From Microbacterium ureisolvens (GTDB lineage Bacteria; Actinomycetota; Actinomycetes; Actinomycetales; Microbacteriaceae), in assembly GCF_015278315.1 (NCBI RefSeq), contig NZ_JADIJE010000005.1, positions 248,001 through 312,000 of the forward strand: a stretch of DNA of 64,000 nucleotides. Direction: 5' to 3'. Positions within the stretch are counted from its first letter, which is position 1; each line of letters begins with the position of its first letter. Below the pieces are notes generated by a model. It saw only the letters and a list, made by a program, of their open reading frames with translations. It searched no databases and was not told where the DNA came from. The translations under genes and the position numbers were made by a program. Shown here in pieces: positions 25,679 to 36,496 of this stretch.

Positions 25679-27816
25679 CGGAGACCGATTTCAAGACGGA
25701 GGCGCGCTTCGAGGGCATGGACTACCACGCCCTCAACGCGATGCTCAACCTCTACGACGCGAACGGCAAGATCCAGTTCGACGCCGACAAGCGCGCGGCG
25801 CGGGAGTACTTCCTGCAGCACGTCAACCAGAACACGGTGTTCTTCCACTCCCTCAAGGAGCGCCTGGACTACCTCGTCGAGAAGGAGTACTACGAGGGCG
25901 CCGTGCTCGAGAAGTACTCGTTCGAGTACATCCAGAAGCTCAACGACCTCGCCTACTCGAAGAAGTTCCGCTTCGAGACGTTCCTCGGCGCGTTCAAGTA
26001 CTACACGAGCTACACGCTCAAGACCTTCGACGGCAAGCGCTACCTCGAGCGCTTCGAGGACCGCGTCGTCATGACCGCCCTCGCGCTCGCCGACGGCGAC
26101 GAGAAGCTCGCCACCGCGCTGGTGGAGGAGATCATCTCGGGCCGCTTCCAGCCTGCGACGCCCACGTTCCTCAACGCGGGCAAGGCGCAGCGCGGTGAAC
26201 TCGTCTCGTGCTTCCTGCTGCGCATCGAAGACAACATGGAGTCCATCGCTCGCGGCATCAACTCCGCGCTGCAGCTGTCCAAGCGCGGCGGCGGCGTGGC
26301 CCTGCTGCTGTCGAACATCCGCGAGTCGGGTGCGCCGATCAAGCAGATCGAGAACCAGTCCAGCGGCATCATCCCCGTGATGAAGCTCCTCGAAGACTCC
26401 TTCTCGTACGCCAACCAGCTCGGCGCGCGTCAGGGTGCCGGCGCGGTGTACCTCAACGCCCACCACCCCGACATCATGCGGTTCCTCGACACCAAGCGCG
26501 AGAACGCCGACGAGAAGATCCGCATCAAGACGCTGTCGCTGGGCGTCGTCGTCCCCGACATCACGTTCGAGCTCGCCAAGAACGGCGAGGACATGTACCT
26601 GTTCTCCCCGTACGACGTCGAGCGCGTCTACGGCGTGCCGTTCGGCGACATCTCGGTCACCGAGAAGTACCGCGAGATGGTCGACGACCCGCGCATCAAG
26701 AAGACGAAGATCAACGCGCGCGAGTTCTTCCAGACCCTCGCCGAGATCCAGTTCGAGTCGGGCTACCCGTACATCATGTTCGAGGACACGGTGAACAAGG
26801 CCAACCCGATCAAGGGCCGGATCAACATGTCCAACCTGTGCTCGGAGATCCTGCAGGTCAACACGCCCACCACGTTCAACGAGGACCTGTCGTACAACCA
26901 GATCGGCAAGGACATCTCGTGCAACCTGGGCTCGCTCAACATCGCCCTGGCGATGGACGGCGGCGATCTCGCGAAGACGGTGGACACCAGCATCCGCGCG
27001 CTCACCGCGGTCAGCGACCAGAGCCACATCCGCTCGGTCCGCTCGATCGAGGACGGCAACGACCGCTCCCACGCGATCGGCCTCGGGCAGATGAACCTCC
27101 ACGGCTACCTGGCGCGCGAGCACGTCTACTACGGGTCGGAAGAGGGCGTCGACTTCACGAACATCTACTTCTACTCGGTGCTGTTCCACGCGCTGACGGC
27201 GTCGAACAAGATCGCGATCGAGCGCGGTGAGACGTTCGACGGCTTCGCCGACTCGACCTACGCGTCGGGGGAGTTCTTCGACAAGTACATCGACCAGGAG
27301 TGGGCGCCGGCGACCGACAAGGTCAAGGAGATGTTCGCCGGTCACCACATCCCCACCCAGGACGACTGGCGCGCGCTGAAGGCCTCGATCCAGCAGCACG
27401 GCATCTACAACCAGAACCTGCAGGCGGTGCCGCCGACCGGCTCGATCTCGTACATCAACAACTCGACGTCGTCGATCCACCCGATCGCGGCGAAGATCGA
27501 GATCCGCAAGGAAGGCAAGCTCGGCCGCGTCTACTACCCGGCGGCGTTCATGACGAACGACAACCTGGAGTACTACCAGGACGCGTACGAGATCGGCTAC
27601 GAGAAGGTCATCGACACGTACGCTGCCGCCACGCAGCACGTCGACCAGGGTCTGTCGCTGACGCTGTTCTTCAAGGACACCGCCACCACGCGCGACATCA
27701 ACAAGGCCCAGATCTACGCCTGGCGCAAGGGCATCAAGACGATCTACTACATCCGCCTCCGCCAGATGGCGCTGGAGGGCACGGACATGACCGAGTGCGT
27801 CAGCTGCACTCTGTGA
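25663..27816 (+). CDS. nrdE: Class Ib ribonucleoside-diphosphate reductase, alpha subunit
   Basis: 717 residues, the normal NrdE length without an N-terminal ATP cone. Visible are [23 protein letters not shown] with the first active-site Cys, the radical Cys and partner residues in [26 protein letters not shown], and the C-terminal redox pair CVSC in TECVSCTL that is served by NrdH. It makes dNDPs in the cytoplasm with NrdF. Confidence 0.97.
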   Translation: MVGTLTETDFKTEARFEGMDYHALNAMLNLYDANGKIQFDADKRAAREYFLQHVNQNTVFFHSLKERLDYLVEKEYYEGAVLEKYSFEYIQKLNDLAYSKKFRFETFLGAFKYYTSYTLKTFDGKRYLERFEDRVVMTALALADGDEKLATALVEEIISGRFQPATPTFLNAGKAQRGELVSCFLLRIEDNMESIARGINSALQLSKRGGGVALLLSNIRESGAPIKQIENQSSGIIPVMKLLEDSFSYANQLGARQGAGAVYLNAHHPDIMRFLDTKRENADEKIRIKTLSLGVVVPDITFELAKNGEDMYLFSPYDVERVYGVPFGDISVTEKYREMVDDPRIKKTKINAREFFQTLAEIQFESGYPYIMFEDTVNKANPIKGRINMSNLCSEILQVNTPTTFNEDLSYNQIGKDISCNLGSLNIALAMDGGDLAKTVDTSIRALTAVSDQSHIRSVRSIEDGNDRSHAIGLGQMNLHGYLAREHVYYGSEEGVDFTNIYFYSVLFHALTASNKIAIERGETFDGFADSTYASGEFFDKYIDQEWAPATDKVKEMFAGHHIPTQDDWRALKASIQQHGIYNQNLQAVPPTGSISYINNSTSSIHPIAAKIEIRKEGKLGRVYYPAAFMTNDNLEYYQDAYEIGYEKVIDTYAAATQHVDQGLSLTLFFKDTATTRDINKAQIYAWRKGIKTIYYIRLRQMALEGTDMTECVSCTL

Positions 27817-28842
<1,026 letters not shown>

Positions 28843-29174
28843 GAAAAATCCCTGATCAGAGCCAATATTTACTCAGGATCTCTGGTGTAGGAGAACCCGA
28901 TTAGGCGCTCCTGCAGTGCGGGTCGCGCAGAATCGAGAGATTTGACCCGACTTCCCTCGGCGTCTGTCGGCGACGATTGAAAGCGAGGCCGAAGCGCGCG
29001 CGCATTTGGCCGGAACTTCGAACGTCGCCGACAGCGCCGTTGCGACCGTTAGCGAAGCCGTCGAGGCGGACGACCCAAGGTCGAGGTCTCGGAGCGGTCT
29101 CCCGGGAGTAGGGACCGCGGCGCCGCCTCAAGCAAGGAGCATCGGCCGGGTGCTCGGTCAGATCGGGGGCGGGA
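28843..29174. other. 332-bp region without a supported gene
   Basis: It lies between nrdF and the convergent LysR gene. It holds a weak stem just after nrdF (ATCCCTGA...TCAGGAT) and a strong inverted repeat (listed separately). Short open frames on both strands show no start signal or family features. Base composition is less GC-rich near 28850-28910. Confidence 0.6.
28964..29034. repeat. Perfect 12-bp inverted repeat
   Basis: CTGTCGGCGACG (28964-28975) pairs perfectly with CGTCGCCGACAG (29023-29034), and a few more imperfect pairs extend inward. The 47-nt loop is too long for a simple terminator. Confidence 0.7.
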
Positions 29175-30128
29175 TCATGCCGGCACGCTCACGACGGCCG
29201 TCGGGCGATTCGCCACGGATGCTGCGGCCTGTTCGAAGATGCCGCGCATCCAGGCGTGCTCGGGGTCGCGGCCGTGGACGGGGTGCCACCACAAAGCGTT
29301 TACGACGGGCGTCGCGTCGAAGGGGGCTTCCAGCGTGCGCACGCCCGGGACGGATTCGGCGACGTGGGAGAGGCCCGCCTGGATCAGGCCGAGGCGGTTG
29401 GTGCCGGCGATGAAGTGCGGCAGCGCGAGGAAGCTCTCGACGACCGCCTCGATGTGCGGCTCGATGCCCAGCTGCTGCAGCTGGCGGGCCGCCGAGGTGA
29501 AGGCCGTGCGCGACTGGTAGGTGAAGACCCACGGCAGGGCGCCCAGCACGTCCATCGTGAGCTCGTCTCCCACCTGCTCGTTCGACTCGGAGGCCACGAC
29601 CACCCAGCCGTCCCGCCAGAGATCGGCGTACGGGAGGTCGACGAGGTAGCCGTGCGGGATCACCATGCCGTCGGCGGAGCGCAGCCGGTTGAGGGCGTCG
29701 TCGACGATGGCCGGGTTGTGCAGCATGAAGCGGAAGCGCACGCCGGGTGCGGCCTCCGCCGCGAGGCGCGACACCTCGCTGCCGATGGTGGCGAAGCCAT
29801 AGTCGGAGCCGTAGATCGAGAATTCGCGGGTCGAGTCCCGCGGACTCCACGTCGCCTGGCTCTCGAACACGCGGCGCGCGGCCTCGAGCGCCGTCGTCGT
29901 GTGCTCGGTGAGGCGCAGGGCGAGCGGAGTGAGCTCGTAGGTGTTGCCGCGGCGGGCGAGGATCTGGTCGTTGAAGTGCGTACGCAGCCGCGCGAGCGAG
30001 GCGCTGAGCGCGGGCTGGCTCAGGTGCAGTCGCTCGGCCGCGCGCGTCACGCTCCGCTCGGTGAGCAGCGCGTCGAGGGCGACCAGGAGGTTCAGATCGA
30101 GGCGGGAGAGCAGCGGTTGATCGGACAC
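29175..30128 (-). CDS. LysR family transcriptional regulator
   Basis: 317 residues from GTG 30128, chosen because GGAGGAG is 9 nt upstream and the frame then begins with the LysR N terminus (LSRLDLNLLVALDALLTERSVTRAAERLHLSQPALSASLARLR, residues 5-47). The effector-binding domain follows, of the NodD/PNPLA-type subgroup. Divergent from the first CGD-fusion gene across 214 bp that hold a 21-bp motif repeated at three other promoters of the island, so it is the likely activator of glycoside catabolism. The inducer is unknown. Confidence 0.87.
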   Translation of the reverse strand: MSDQPLLSRLDLNLLVALDALLTERSVTRAAERLHLSQPALSASLARLRTHFNDQILARRGNTYELTPLALRLTEHTTTALEAARRVFESQATWSPRDSTREFSIYGSDYGFATIGSEVSRLAAEAAPGVRFRFMLHNPAIVDDALNRLRSADGMVIPHGYLVDLPYADLWRDGWVVVASESNEQVGDELTMDVLGALPWVFTYQSRTAFTSAARQLQQLGIEPHIEAVVESFLALPHFIAGTNRLGLIQAGLSHVAESVPGVRTLEAPFDATPVVNALWWHPVHGRDPEHAWMRGIFEQAAASVANRPTAVVSVPA

Positions 30129-30256
30129 GACGGTGTGCTCCTCCGGGTTCGGGATGCCTCGGCCCAGTGTATCCGTGCAATCTATGTGGCGGGGAGGTGG
30201 CATCGTTCGCAACGATGCGCGGACGGTGTCGCGATTATGCGCGCATCAGACTTACT

Positions 30257-30277
30257 TATGTCTAAATCACGCCTAAC
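30257..30277. promoter_or_regulatory. Island regulatory motif, site A
   Basis: TATGT-CTAAATCA-CGCCTAAC. The left half and spacer are identical to site D (48110); a 19-nt stretch 30251-30269 matches 48104-48122 at 18 positions. The right half is degenerate. It lies 66 bp upstream of the first fusion gene. Confidence 0.55.
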
Positions 30278-30342
30278 GCTGATACTCTCGAAGGGACTCC
30301 CGGCCCGCGACAGCGCGGTCCCGACCCAGAGAGCGAGCATCG

Positions 30343-31644
30343 ATGCTTCTCGAGAGAGATCTCATCCAGTCCGTCGGCTTCCGCAATGTGCGCGAAGGGG
30401 GTGAGACCACCGGCTTCCAGTTCCGTCTGCGCATGCCGTCGTACCGCGGCATGGCCGCATCCCTCATCGACGGCGTCGCAGTCCGCGTAGGGAACCTCGT
30501 CGACGTCCCCGCCGACGTGCCGCTGTGGACCTTCGCCGGTCGCACGTACTCGCTGCAGGAGCTGTGGGACTCGGAGGGCGTGCGCTGGCCCCTCGAGGAA
30601 GCGGCGATCGTCACGGTGCCGCACCCGGGCGGGCTTCCCGAGGGCACGCACGAGGTCTCGATCCAGCTGCGCCTGCGCATGTCGTACATCCCCCAGGAGC
30701 ACCAGCCCTCGACGTACGAGGTCTCGCGGCACATCACCCTCACCTCCTCGGAGGACGGCGGCCCCTTCAAGTACGGCGTCAGCCTCTACAGCTTCATGAC
30801 CGACTTCGGCACGGTGATGGACCTCGAGACGGCGCTCGCCGCCGTGGCCGACGTCGGAGCGACCGGTGTCGAGATCCTCGGCGAGGGCCACATCGAGCGG
30901 TACCCCGAGCCCACGACCGAGTGGATCGACCGCTGGTTCGCGCTGCTCGAGAAGTACTCCCTCGAGCCGACGAACTACGGCTCGTGGATCGACACACGCC
31001 TGCACTCCAGCGGCGCGAACGCGCGTGACCTCACGGCAGCCGAGGGAGCCGCGATGCTGCAGCGGGACCTCCGTCTCGCGAAGCGGCTGGGGTTCCGCTT
31101 CGTGCGGCCCAAGATCGGCGTCGTCTCGAGCGACCTCATCCCGCACCCCATCTGGACCGAGTCCGTCGAGCGCTCGCTCGACCTCGCGGCCGAACTCGAT
31201 GTCGTCATCTGCCCCGAGATCCACTCGCCGACCCCCATCAAGCACGAGGTCGTCGACGACTACATCGGCCTCATCGAGCGCACCGGAACGAAGCACTTCG
31301 GGCTGCTGCTCGACACCGGCATCTTCCAGGACCGGCCCATCCCGCTGAAGCCCGGAGAGCTGCCCGGCCGCCGCCCGGCGTTCCTCGACGGCATCGCGGT
31401 CGACCCCGCCGACATCGCCGACATCGCGAAGTACGTCGTCTTCATCCAGGCGAAGTTCCACGACATCGACGAGAACCTCGAAGACCAGCAGATCCCGTGG
31501 GAGCCGGTGCTCCGCGCCCTGAAGGACGCCGGCTACACCGGCTACCTCTCGAGCGAGTACGAGGGTGACCGCATCCCCTGGCGCTCGATCGAGCAGGTGC
31601 GCCGACAGCACTCCCTCATCCGCTCCATCGCCTCCACCCTCTGA
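30343..31644 (+). CDS. Single-chain C-glycoside deglycosidase-like protein 1 (beta domain + TIM barrel)
   Basis: 433 residues. Residues 1-130 resemble the small CGD beta subunit (DUF6379 type), and residues of about 145-430 are a sugar-phosphate-isomerase-like TIM barrel, the CGD alpha fold, starting GPFKYGVSLYSFMTDF. Candidate metal ligands are Glu in CPEIHSPT (near 290), Asp in LLLDTGIF, His in IQAKFHDID and Glu in LSSEYEGD. In described enzymes beta and alpha are separate chains; here they are fused. Expected reaction: C-C bond cleavage of a 3-keto C-glycoside, or a related keto-glycoside elimination. First gene of a rightward run that includes fusion 2, an esterase, an SDR and a GH43. Confidence 0.78.
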   Translation: MLLERDLIQSVGFRNVREGGETTGFQFRLRMPSYRGMAASLIDGVAVRVGNLVDVPADVPLWTFAGRTYSLQELWDSEGVRWPLEEAAIVTVPHPGGLPEGTHEVSIQLRLRMSYIPQEHQPSTYEVSRHITLTSSEDGGPFKYGVSLYSFMTDFGTVMDLETALAAVADVGATGVEILGEGHIERYPEPTTEWIDRWFALLEKYSLEPTNYGSWIDTRLHSSGANARDLTAAEGAAMLQRDLRLAKRLGFRFVRPKIGVVSSDLIPHPIWTESVERSLDLAAELDVVICPEIHSPTPIKHEVVDDYIGLIERTGTKHFGLLLDTGIFQDRPIPLKPGELPGRRPAFLDGIAVDPADIADIAKYVVFIQAKFHDIDENLEDQQIPWEPVLRALKDAGYTGYLSSEYEGDRIPWRSIEQVRRQHSLIRSIASTL

Positions 31645-31670
31645 CGAGCCGCCCGAAACCGGAGAGAACC

Positions 31671-33152
31671 ATGCCCAACGGATTCATCGCTGAAGACAGC
31701 CTCCGCCCGCACCCGGACGGCCTCGCGCTGAAGCTCACCATCCCCTGGTACCGGAGCCTGTGGCTCTCGTCCGTCTCGACGCTCCGCCTCACCGTCGACG
31801 GCGTCGAGATCGCCACGGACGACCTGGCCTTCGAGATCGACGGCACGCGCTACGCCATCGCCGAGCTGTCGCAGCAGAGCGAGACGCTCTGGTTCCTGCA
31901 GCAGCATCCGCTCCTCGTCGCACGTCTCGACCAGCCCGTCGCGCTCGGCGAGCAGCACCAGGTCGAGATCTTCGGTGAGCTGCGCCTGCCATACATGCAG
32001 ATCATGCCCGGCCAGGACGGCGGGCCCGGCATGTACGTGCCGAACATCGTGCGCCAGTCCTTCACGCTGATGGTGACGGACACGGATGCTGCGCCCCTGG
32101 CGACCGCGACCTACATCGCGCCTCCGCCGCCGGCGTCGGAGGACGACCCCTTCAAGCTCGGCCTCACGCTGTACTCGGCGAGTGCCGAGTTCCGCGCGGG
32201 CTGGTACGACTTCGACGGCCTGCTCGACCGCGTGGCCGAGCTCGGCATCGGTCCCGGCATCGAGATCGTCGCCTCGCAGGTGCTGCCGACGTACCCGGTG
32301 GTGTCGGACGACTTCGTCGAGCAGTGGCGCGCCGCGTTCGACAAGCACGGCTTCGACGCGAGCTCGTTCGGCGCGAACCTCGACATGGGCCGTCGGCGCG
32401 ACCGCGACATGACGCCGGACGAGGAGTTCGAGTTCAGCGAGCTCATGTTCCAGGGGGCGAAGAAGCTCGGGTTCCCACTGGTGCGCATCCAGTCTGCGAA
32501 GCCCGAGCTGCTGCGCCGGCTGCTGCCGGTGGCGGAGCGCCTCGACCTGCAGCTGGCGTACGAGATCCACGCGCCGATGGGGCCGAACGCCGAGCCGATC
32601 CTGAAGGTGCGCGACACCTACGCCGAGCTCGACTCGCCGCTGCTCGGGTTCGTCGCGGACTTCTCGTCGACGATGCACAGCATGTCGCCGACGCTGCTGC
32701 GCGCCGTGCAGCGCGCGGGCCTGGATGACGACGCGCTCGCCGAGCTGCAGCGCATCTGGGCGACCGACGCGACCATGCAGGAGCGGCAGCAGGAGTTCAT
32801 CGGCTACCTGAAGGGCCGCGACTTCGACCCGGGCCGCCTCGGCTCGTTCGCGCACCTCGCCTTCAACATGCACGGCCACGTCGACCCGCGCGAGTGGGCC
32901 GACATCATGCCGCAGATCAAGCACGTGCACGCGAAGTTCTACGACATCGACGAGAACGGCCAGGAGCCGGCCATCGACTACCCCGAGCTCGTGCGGGTCT
33001 TCGTCGAGGGCGGCTACCGCGGCTACTGGTCGAGCGAGTGGGAGGGTCACGCGTTCGCCGAGCTCGGCGAGGTCGACCCGCTGCTGCTCGTGCGCCGCCA
33101 GCACGACCTCATCCGCGCCTCGATGCGCGCCGTGCAGGCGGCCCATGTCTGA
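31671..33152 (+). CDS. Single-chain C-glycoside deglycosidase-like protein 2 (beta domain + TIM barrel)
   Basis: 493 residues behind GGAGAGA. Residues 1-140 ([38 protein letters not shown]) match the free beta protein at 51537 almost block for block. Residues of about 160-490 match the free alpha protein at 49693 (EIHAPMGPN, ADFSSTMHS, HVHAKFYDID, WSSEWEGHAF). A Pro-rich linker (APPPPASEDD) joins them. The metal set Glu, Asp, His, Glu is intact. It is thus a natural fusion of a beta-alpha pair that also exists split in this window. It overlaps the next gene by 8 nt. Confidence 0.83.
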   Translation: MPNGFIAEDSLRPHPDGLALKLTIPWYRSLWLSSVSTLRLTVDGVEIATDDLAFEIDGTRYAIAELSQQSETLWFLQQHPLLVARLDQPVALGEQHQVEIFGELRLPYMQIMPGQDGGPGMYVPNIVRQSFTLMVTDTDAAPLATATYIAPPPPASEDDPFKLGLTLYSASAEFRAGWYDFDGLLDRVAELGIGPGIEIVASQVLPTYPVVSDDFVEQWRAAFDKHGFDASSFGANLDMGRRRDRDMTPDEEFEFSELMFQGAKKLGFPLVRIQSAKPELLRRLLPVAERLDLQLAYEIHAPMGPNAEPILKVRDTYAELDSPLLGFVADFSSTMHSMSPTLLRAVQRAGLDDDALAELQRIWATDATMQERQQEFIGYLKGRDFDPGRLGSFAHLAFNMHGHVDPREWADIMPQIKHVHAKFYDIDENGQEPAIDYPELVRVFVEGGYRGYWSSEWEGHAFAELGEVDPLLLVRRQHDLIRASMRAVQAAHV

Positions 33153-34053
33153 CACCGAAATCGACTTCCGCACGCTGCCGCTCTCCGAGGTGCTGCGGAT
33201 GTTCCGTGCGCAGGGCGAGCCGGCCGACCCGCGCCCCGACATCGACACGGAGTCGCTGAAGCGCCGCTTCCCCCGCCTCGCGAACGTCGAGACGCGCCAC
33301 GTCTCGATCGACGGGGACGCCCGCGCGGTGCCGGCGCGGCTGTACACGGATGCCTCGGCCGAGGCATCGGGTCGTGCCCTCGTCTGGGTGCACGGCGGCG
33401 CGTTCATCGGCGGCCACCTCGACATGCCGGAGTCGAACTGGGTCGCGCTCGAGCTCGCGGCGCGCGGCATCCCGGTGCTCGCGGTCGACTACGTCAAGTG
33501 CCTCGGTGAGGTGCACTTCCCCGCGCCCTCGGACGACGTGCTCGCCGCCTGGCGTCACGCGGTCGCGCACGCGGGGGAGCTGTTCGGCACCGTCAGCCTG
33601 TATCTCGGTGGAGCCAGCGCGGGCGGCAATCTGACCGCCGGAGCGGTCGCGCGACTGCGGGACGCCGGCGACCGGGTGCCCGCCGGGCTCGTGCTCGTCT
33701 ACCCGGTCGTGCACCCCAACGGCCCGGCGGCCTCGGCGGAACTCGATCCCGACTCTCCGCACGGTGCCCTCGCACTGAACTTCGCGGGCTCCGTCGAGGC
33801 GCTCGGCGATCCGCACGCTTTCGCCGCTCTCGGGCCGGTCGACGGCTTCCCGCGGACGTTCGTGCTGGTGTGCGAATCCGACGATCTGCGTCCGTCGGGT
33901 GAGGCTTTCGCACGGCAGTTGGATAGTGCCGGGATCGACGTCACCCTCCGCCTGGAGGCCGGCGCCGACCACGGCCACATCAACGAGCCCGCCGATCCGA
34001 CCGCGCTGCCGACCGTCGAGGCGATCGCGGACTGGATGCGGTCACGCGGATGA
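33145..34053 (+). CDS. Alpha/beta hydrolase of the HSL (acetyl-hydrolase) type
   Basis: 302 residues. The HGGA oxyanion motif is in LVWVHGGAFIGGH (near 80), the nucleophile Ser in GGASAGGNLTAG (near 157), the acid in VCESDDLRPSG, and His in GADHGHINEP (near 278). HSL-family esterases commonly remove acetyl or acyl groups, so this could deacylate acylated plant glycosides. Overlaps the preceding and following genes, so it is in the same operon. Confidence 0.85.
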   Translation: MSDTEIDFRTLPLSEVLRMFRAQGEPADPRPDIDTESLKRRFPRLANVETRHVSIDGDARAVPARLYTDASAEASGRALVWVHGGAFIGGHLDMPESNWVALELAARGIPVLAVDYVKCLGEVHFPAPSDDVLAAWRHAVAHAGELFGTVSLYLGGASAGGNLTAGAVARLRDAGDRVPAGLVLVYPVVHPNGPAASAELDPDSPHGALALNFAGSVEALGDPHAFAALGPVDGFPRTFVLVCESDDLRPSGEAFARQLDSAGIDVTLRLEAGADHGHINEPADPTALPTVEAIADWMRSRG

Positions 34054-35036
34054 AGGTCGTCGTGGTCGGCGGCACGGGCAACATCAGCACAAGCATCGTG
34101 CGGCGGCTCCTCGACGAAGGACACGACGTCACCTGCGTCAATCGCGGCACGACTGCCGTCGCCCCAGAGGGCGTCGAGACGATCGTCGTCGACCGCCACG
34201 ACGAGGAGCGGTTCGAGTCCGCGGTCCAGGCGGGCCGGTTCGACGCGGCGATCGACGTGATCGCGTTCACGCCGGCCGACGTGCGGTCGAGCATCCGCGC
34301 GTTCCGTGACGTCGGGCACGTCGTCCACACCTCGACGGTGACCGTGCTCGGCGAGCGTTTCGACTGGCTGCCCGTGACCGAAGACCACCCCGCGAGGCCG
34401 TCCGTGCCCTACGCCGCGGCGAAGGCCGACGCCGAGCGCGTGCTGCTCGAGGCCCACTACGGTTCGGGGTTCCCCGTGACGATCATGCGCCCCTCGACGA
34501 CGTACGGCCCACGCCGCGCGCTGCGTCAGATCGGGATCGACAGCACCTGGGTGTCACGGATGCGCGCCGGCAAGCCCATCATCAAAGTCGGCGACGGGCG
34601 TGCGACGCACCACCTCCTCCACGTCGACGACGCCGCGCTCGCGTTCGTCGGAGCGCTGGGCAAGGAACACTGCGTCGGTCAGACGTACCACCTCGTGCAC
34701 CCGCAGCACACGACGTGGGAGGAGTTCCACGCGGCCGCGATGCGCGTCGTGGGACGCGAGGTCGAGCAGGTCGGCGTTCCCGCGCAGGTGCTTGAGACTG
34801 TCGACCGGCAGCGTTTCCTCTTCGCGACGAGCGTGTTCGCCCACAACATGCTCTTCAGCGCGGAGAAGGTGCAGCGCGACATCCCCGAGTTCGTCCCATC
34901 GGTGACGGTCGAGCAGGGTCTGGCCGCGACCGTCGAGTACATCGACGCCCACGGCCTGGGTGAGGAGACCGACGACCTCGAAGACAGGATCATCGCGGCG
35001 CAGCGCGACGTGGCGAGGAGTGCGACCCATGGCTGA
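34050..35036 (+). CDS. NAD-dependent epimerase/dehydratase (extended SDR)
   Basis: 328 residues. The N-terminal GGTGNIS dinucleotide motif, Ser/Thr in VVHTSTVTVLGE and the YAAAK catalytic pair (near residue 120) define an extended SDR of the nucleoside-diphosphate-sugar epimerase type. In this context it probably oxidises, reduces or epimerises a free or keto-sugar released by the CGD-like enzymes; a UDP-sugar role is also possible. Starts inside the end of the esterase gene (ATGA). Confidence 0.85.
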   Translation: MKVVVVGGTGNISTSIVRRLLDEGHDVTCVNRGTTAVAPEGVETIVVDRHDEERFESAVQAGRFDAAIDVIAFTPADVRSSIRAFRDVGHVVHTSTVTVLGERFDWLPVTEDHPARPSVPYAAAKADAERVLLEAHYGSGFPVTIMRPSTTYGPRRALRQIGIDSTWVSRMRAGKPIIKVGDGRATHHLLHVDDAALAFVGALGKEHCVGQTYHLVHPQHTTWEEFHAAAMRVVGREVEQVGVPAQVLETVDRQRFLFATSVFAHNMLFSAEKVQRDIPEFVPSVTVEQGLAATVEYIDAHGLGEETDDLEDRIIAAQRDVARSATHG

Positions 35037-36495
35037 GCGGCCCACCTTCATCAACCCCGTCCTCGGCGGAGACCGCCCCGACCCCGCCGTCATCAAAGTG
35101 GGCGACGAGTACTGGATGACGTACTCGTCGTTCGAGTCGGCGCCGGGGCTCCTGCTCTATCGATCGCCCGACCTCGTGAACTGGACCTACGCGGGCTCGG
35201 CGCTCGCCGAGCCGCTCGGCAGCACGTTCGCGGTCGACATCGCCGAGGTGGACGGACGCTTCTTCATCTACATCCCGTTCATCCCCGCGCCCTGGTCGGC
35301 ACTCGACGCGCCCGCGATCTTCGTCATCCACGCCGACTCGATGGAAGGCCCCTGGTCGGACCCGATCGACCTGGGCATCCGGTGGGCGATCGACCCGGGC
35401 CACGTCGTGGGCGAGGACGGCAAGCGGTACCTCTTCGTCAACGGCATCCGCCGCATCGCCCTGACGGACGATGGCCTCGCGACCGTCGGTGAGCTGGAGC
35501 AGGTCTACGACGGCTGGCGCTACCCCGACGAGTGGATCACTGAGGCGTACGCACTCGAAGGTCCGAAGCTCTTCCGCCGCGGTGAGTGGTTCTATCTCGT
35601 GAGCGCCGTCGGCGGTACCGGCGGTCCGCCGACCGGGCACATGGTCATCGTGGCGCGCTCCCGCTCGGTCCACGGGCCCTGGGAGAACAGTCCCCATAAC
35701 CCCGTCGCGCGCACGCACGACGCCGCCGAGAAGTGGTGGTCGCGCGGGCACGCGACGATCCTCCCCGCCGGCGACGGCCGCTGGTGGATGGTGTCGCACG
35801 GCTACGAGAACGGGTATCGCACGCTCGGTCGCCAGATCCTGCTCGAGCCCATCGCGTGGACCGAGGACGGCTGGCCGGCCGCCGCTCTGGATGACATCGG
35901 AGGCGAGTTGGATGCCCCGGCCGCGGCATCCGTCCCCTCCCCGTCCCGCGGGTTCGACGACGACTTCGCCGATCTGCGTCTCGGTGAGCGGTGGACCTTC
36001 CATGCCCCCTCGCCCCGGGAGGCCGCGCGCCTCACGCTGGACGACGGTCTCGTGCTCGCGGGCAAGGGGGCGGGGCCCGGGGACACGTCGCCGCTCGCCC
36101 TCGTCGTCGGCGACCACTCGTACGAGGTCGAGGTCGACGTCGAGATCGACGGGGCCGAAGGTGGCCTGCTGCTGTTCTTCAACGACCGGCTGTTCTGCGG
36201 GATGGGGATCGACGGGGAACGGATGCGGAGCTACTCGGGCGGGCACGTCACGCACTGGCGCGAGCCGGCGCCTGCCGTAGGTCGTCTGCAGCTGCGGATC
36301 CGCAACGACGAGCACATCGTCACGGGCTGGTACCGAGAGCCCGGCGGGGAGTGGGTGCGTCATGCGATCCGCTACGAGACATCGGGATACCACGCCAACA
36401 CCATGGGCGACCTGCTGAGCCTGCGCCCGGCGCTCTACGCGGCCGGCGCGGGGACGGTGCGGTTCCGCGACTTCCGCTACCGGCCCCTGCGCTGA
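35029..36495 (+). CDS. GH43 family glycosidase with C-terminal beta-sandwich
   Basis: 488 residues from ATG 35029, overlapping the SDR gene by 8 nt. FINPVLGGDRPDPAVIKVGDEYWMTYSS carries the GH43 catalytic-base Asp near residue 17, DPGHVVGEDGKRYLF the pKa-modulating Asp region, and EAYALEGPKLFRRGEWFYLV the likely acid Glu near residue 180. Residues of about 310-488 form a GH43-C2-like jelly roll. No signal peptide, so it acts inside the cell, on imported arabinosides or xylosides. End of the rightward operon, 1 bp from the convergent GH3 stop. Confidence 0.87.
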   Translation: MAERPTFINPVLGGDRPDPAVIKVGDEYWMTYSSFESAPGLLLYRSPDLVNWTYAGSALAEPLGSTFAVDIAEVDGRFFIYIPFIPAPWSALDAPAIFVIHADSMEGPWSDPIDLGIRWAIDPGHVVGEDGKRYLFVNGIRRIALTDDGLATVGELEQVYDGWRYPDEWITEAYALEGPKLFRRGEWFYLVSAVGGTGGPPTGHMVIVARSRSVHGPWENSPHNPVARTHDAAEKWWSRGHATILPAGDGRWWMVSHGYENGYRTLGRQILLEPIAWTEDGWPAAALDDIGGELDAPAAASVPSPSRGFDDDFADLRLGERWTFHAPSPREAARLTLDDGLVLAGKGAGPGDTSPLALVVGDHSYEVEVDVEIDGAEGGLLLFFNDRLFCGMGIDGERMRSYSGGHVTHWREPAPAVGRLQLRIRNDEHIVTGWYREPGGEWVRHAIRYETSGYHANTMGDLLSLRPALYAAGAGTVRFRDFRYRPLR

Positions 36496-36496
36496 C

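Noticed and set aside
25585..27639. Long antisense open frame (684 residues) opposite nrdE
   Set aside because: It mirrors nrdE codon structure, gives a low-complexity Leu/Val/Arg/Asp-rich protein and lacks a start signal; it is a GC-rich antisense shadow.
28901..29131. 76-residue minus-strand frame after nrdF
   Set aside because: Arg-rich composition, no ribosome site, and it spans the inverted repeat; not supported as a gene.
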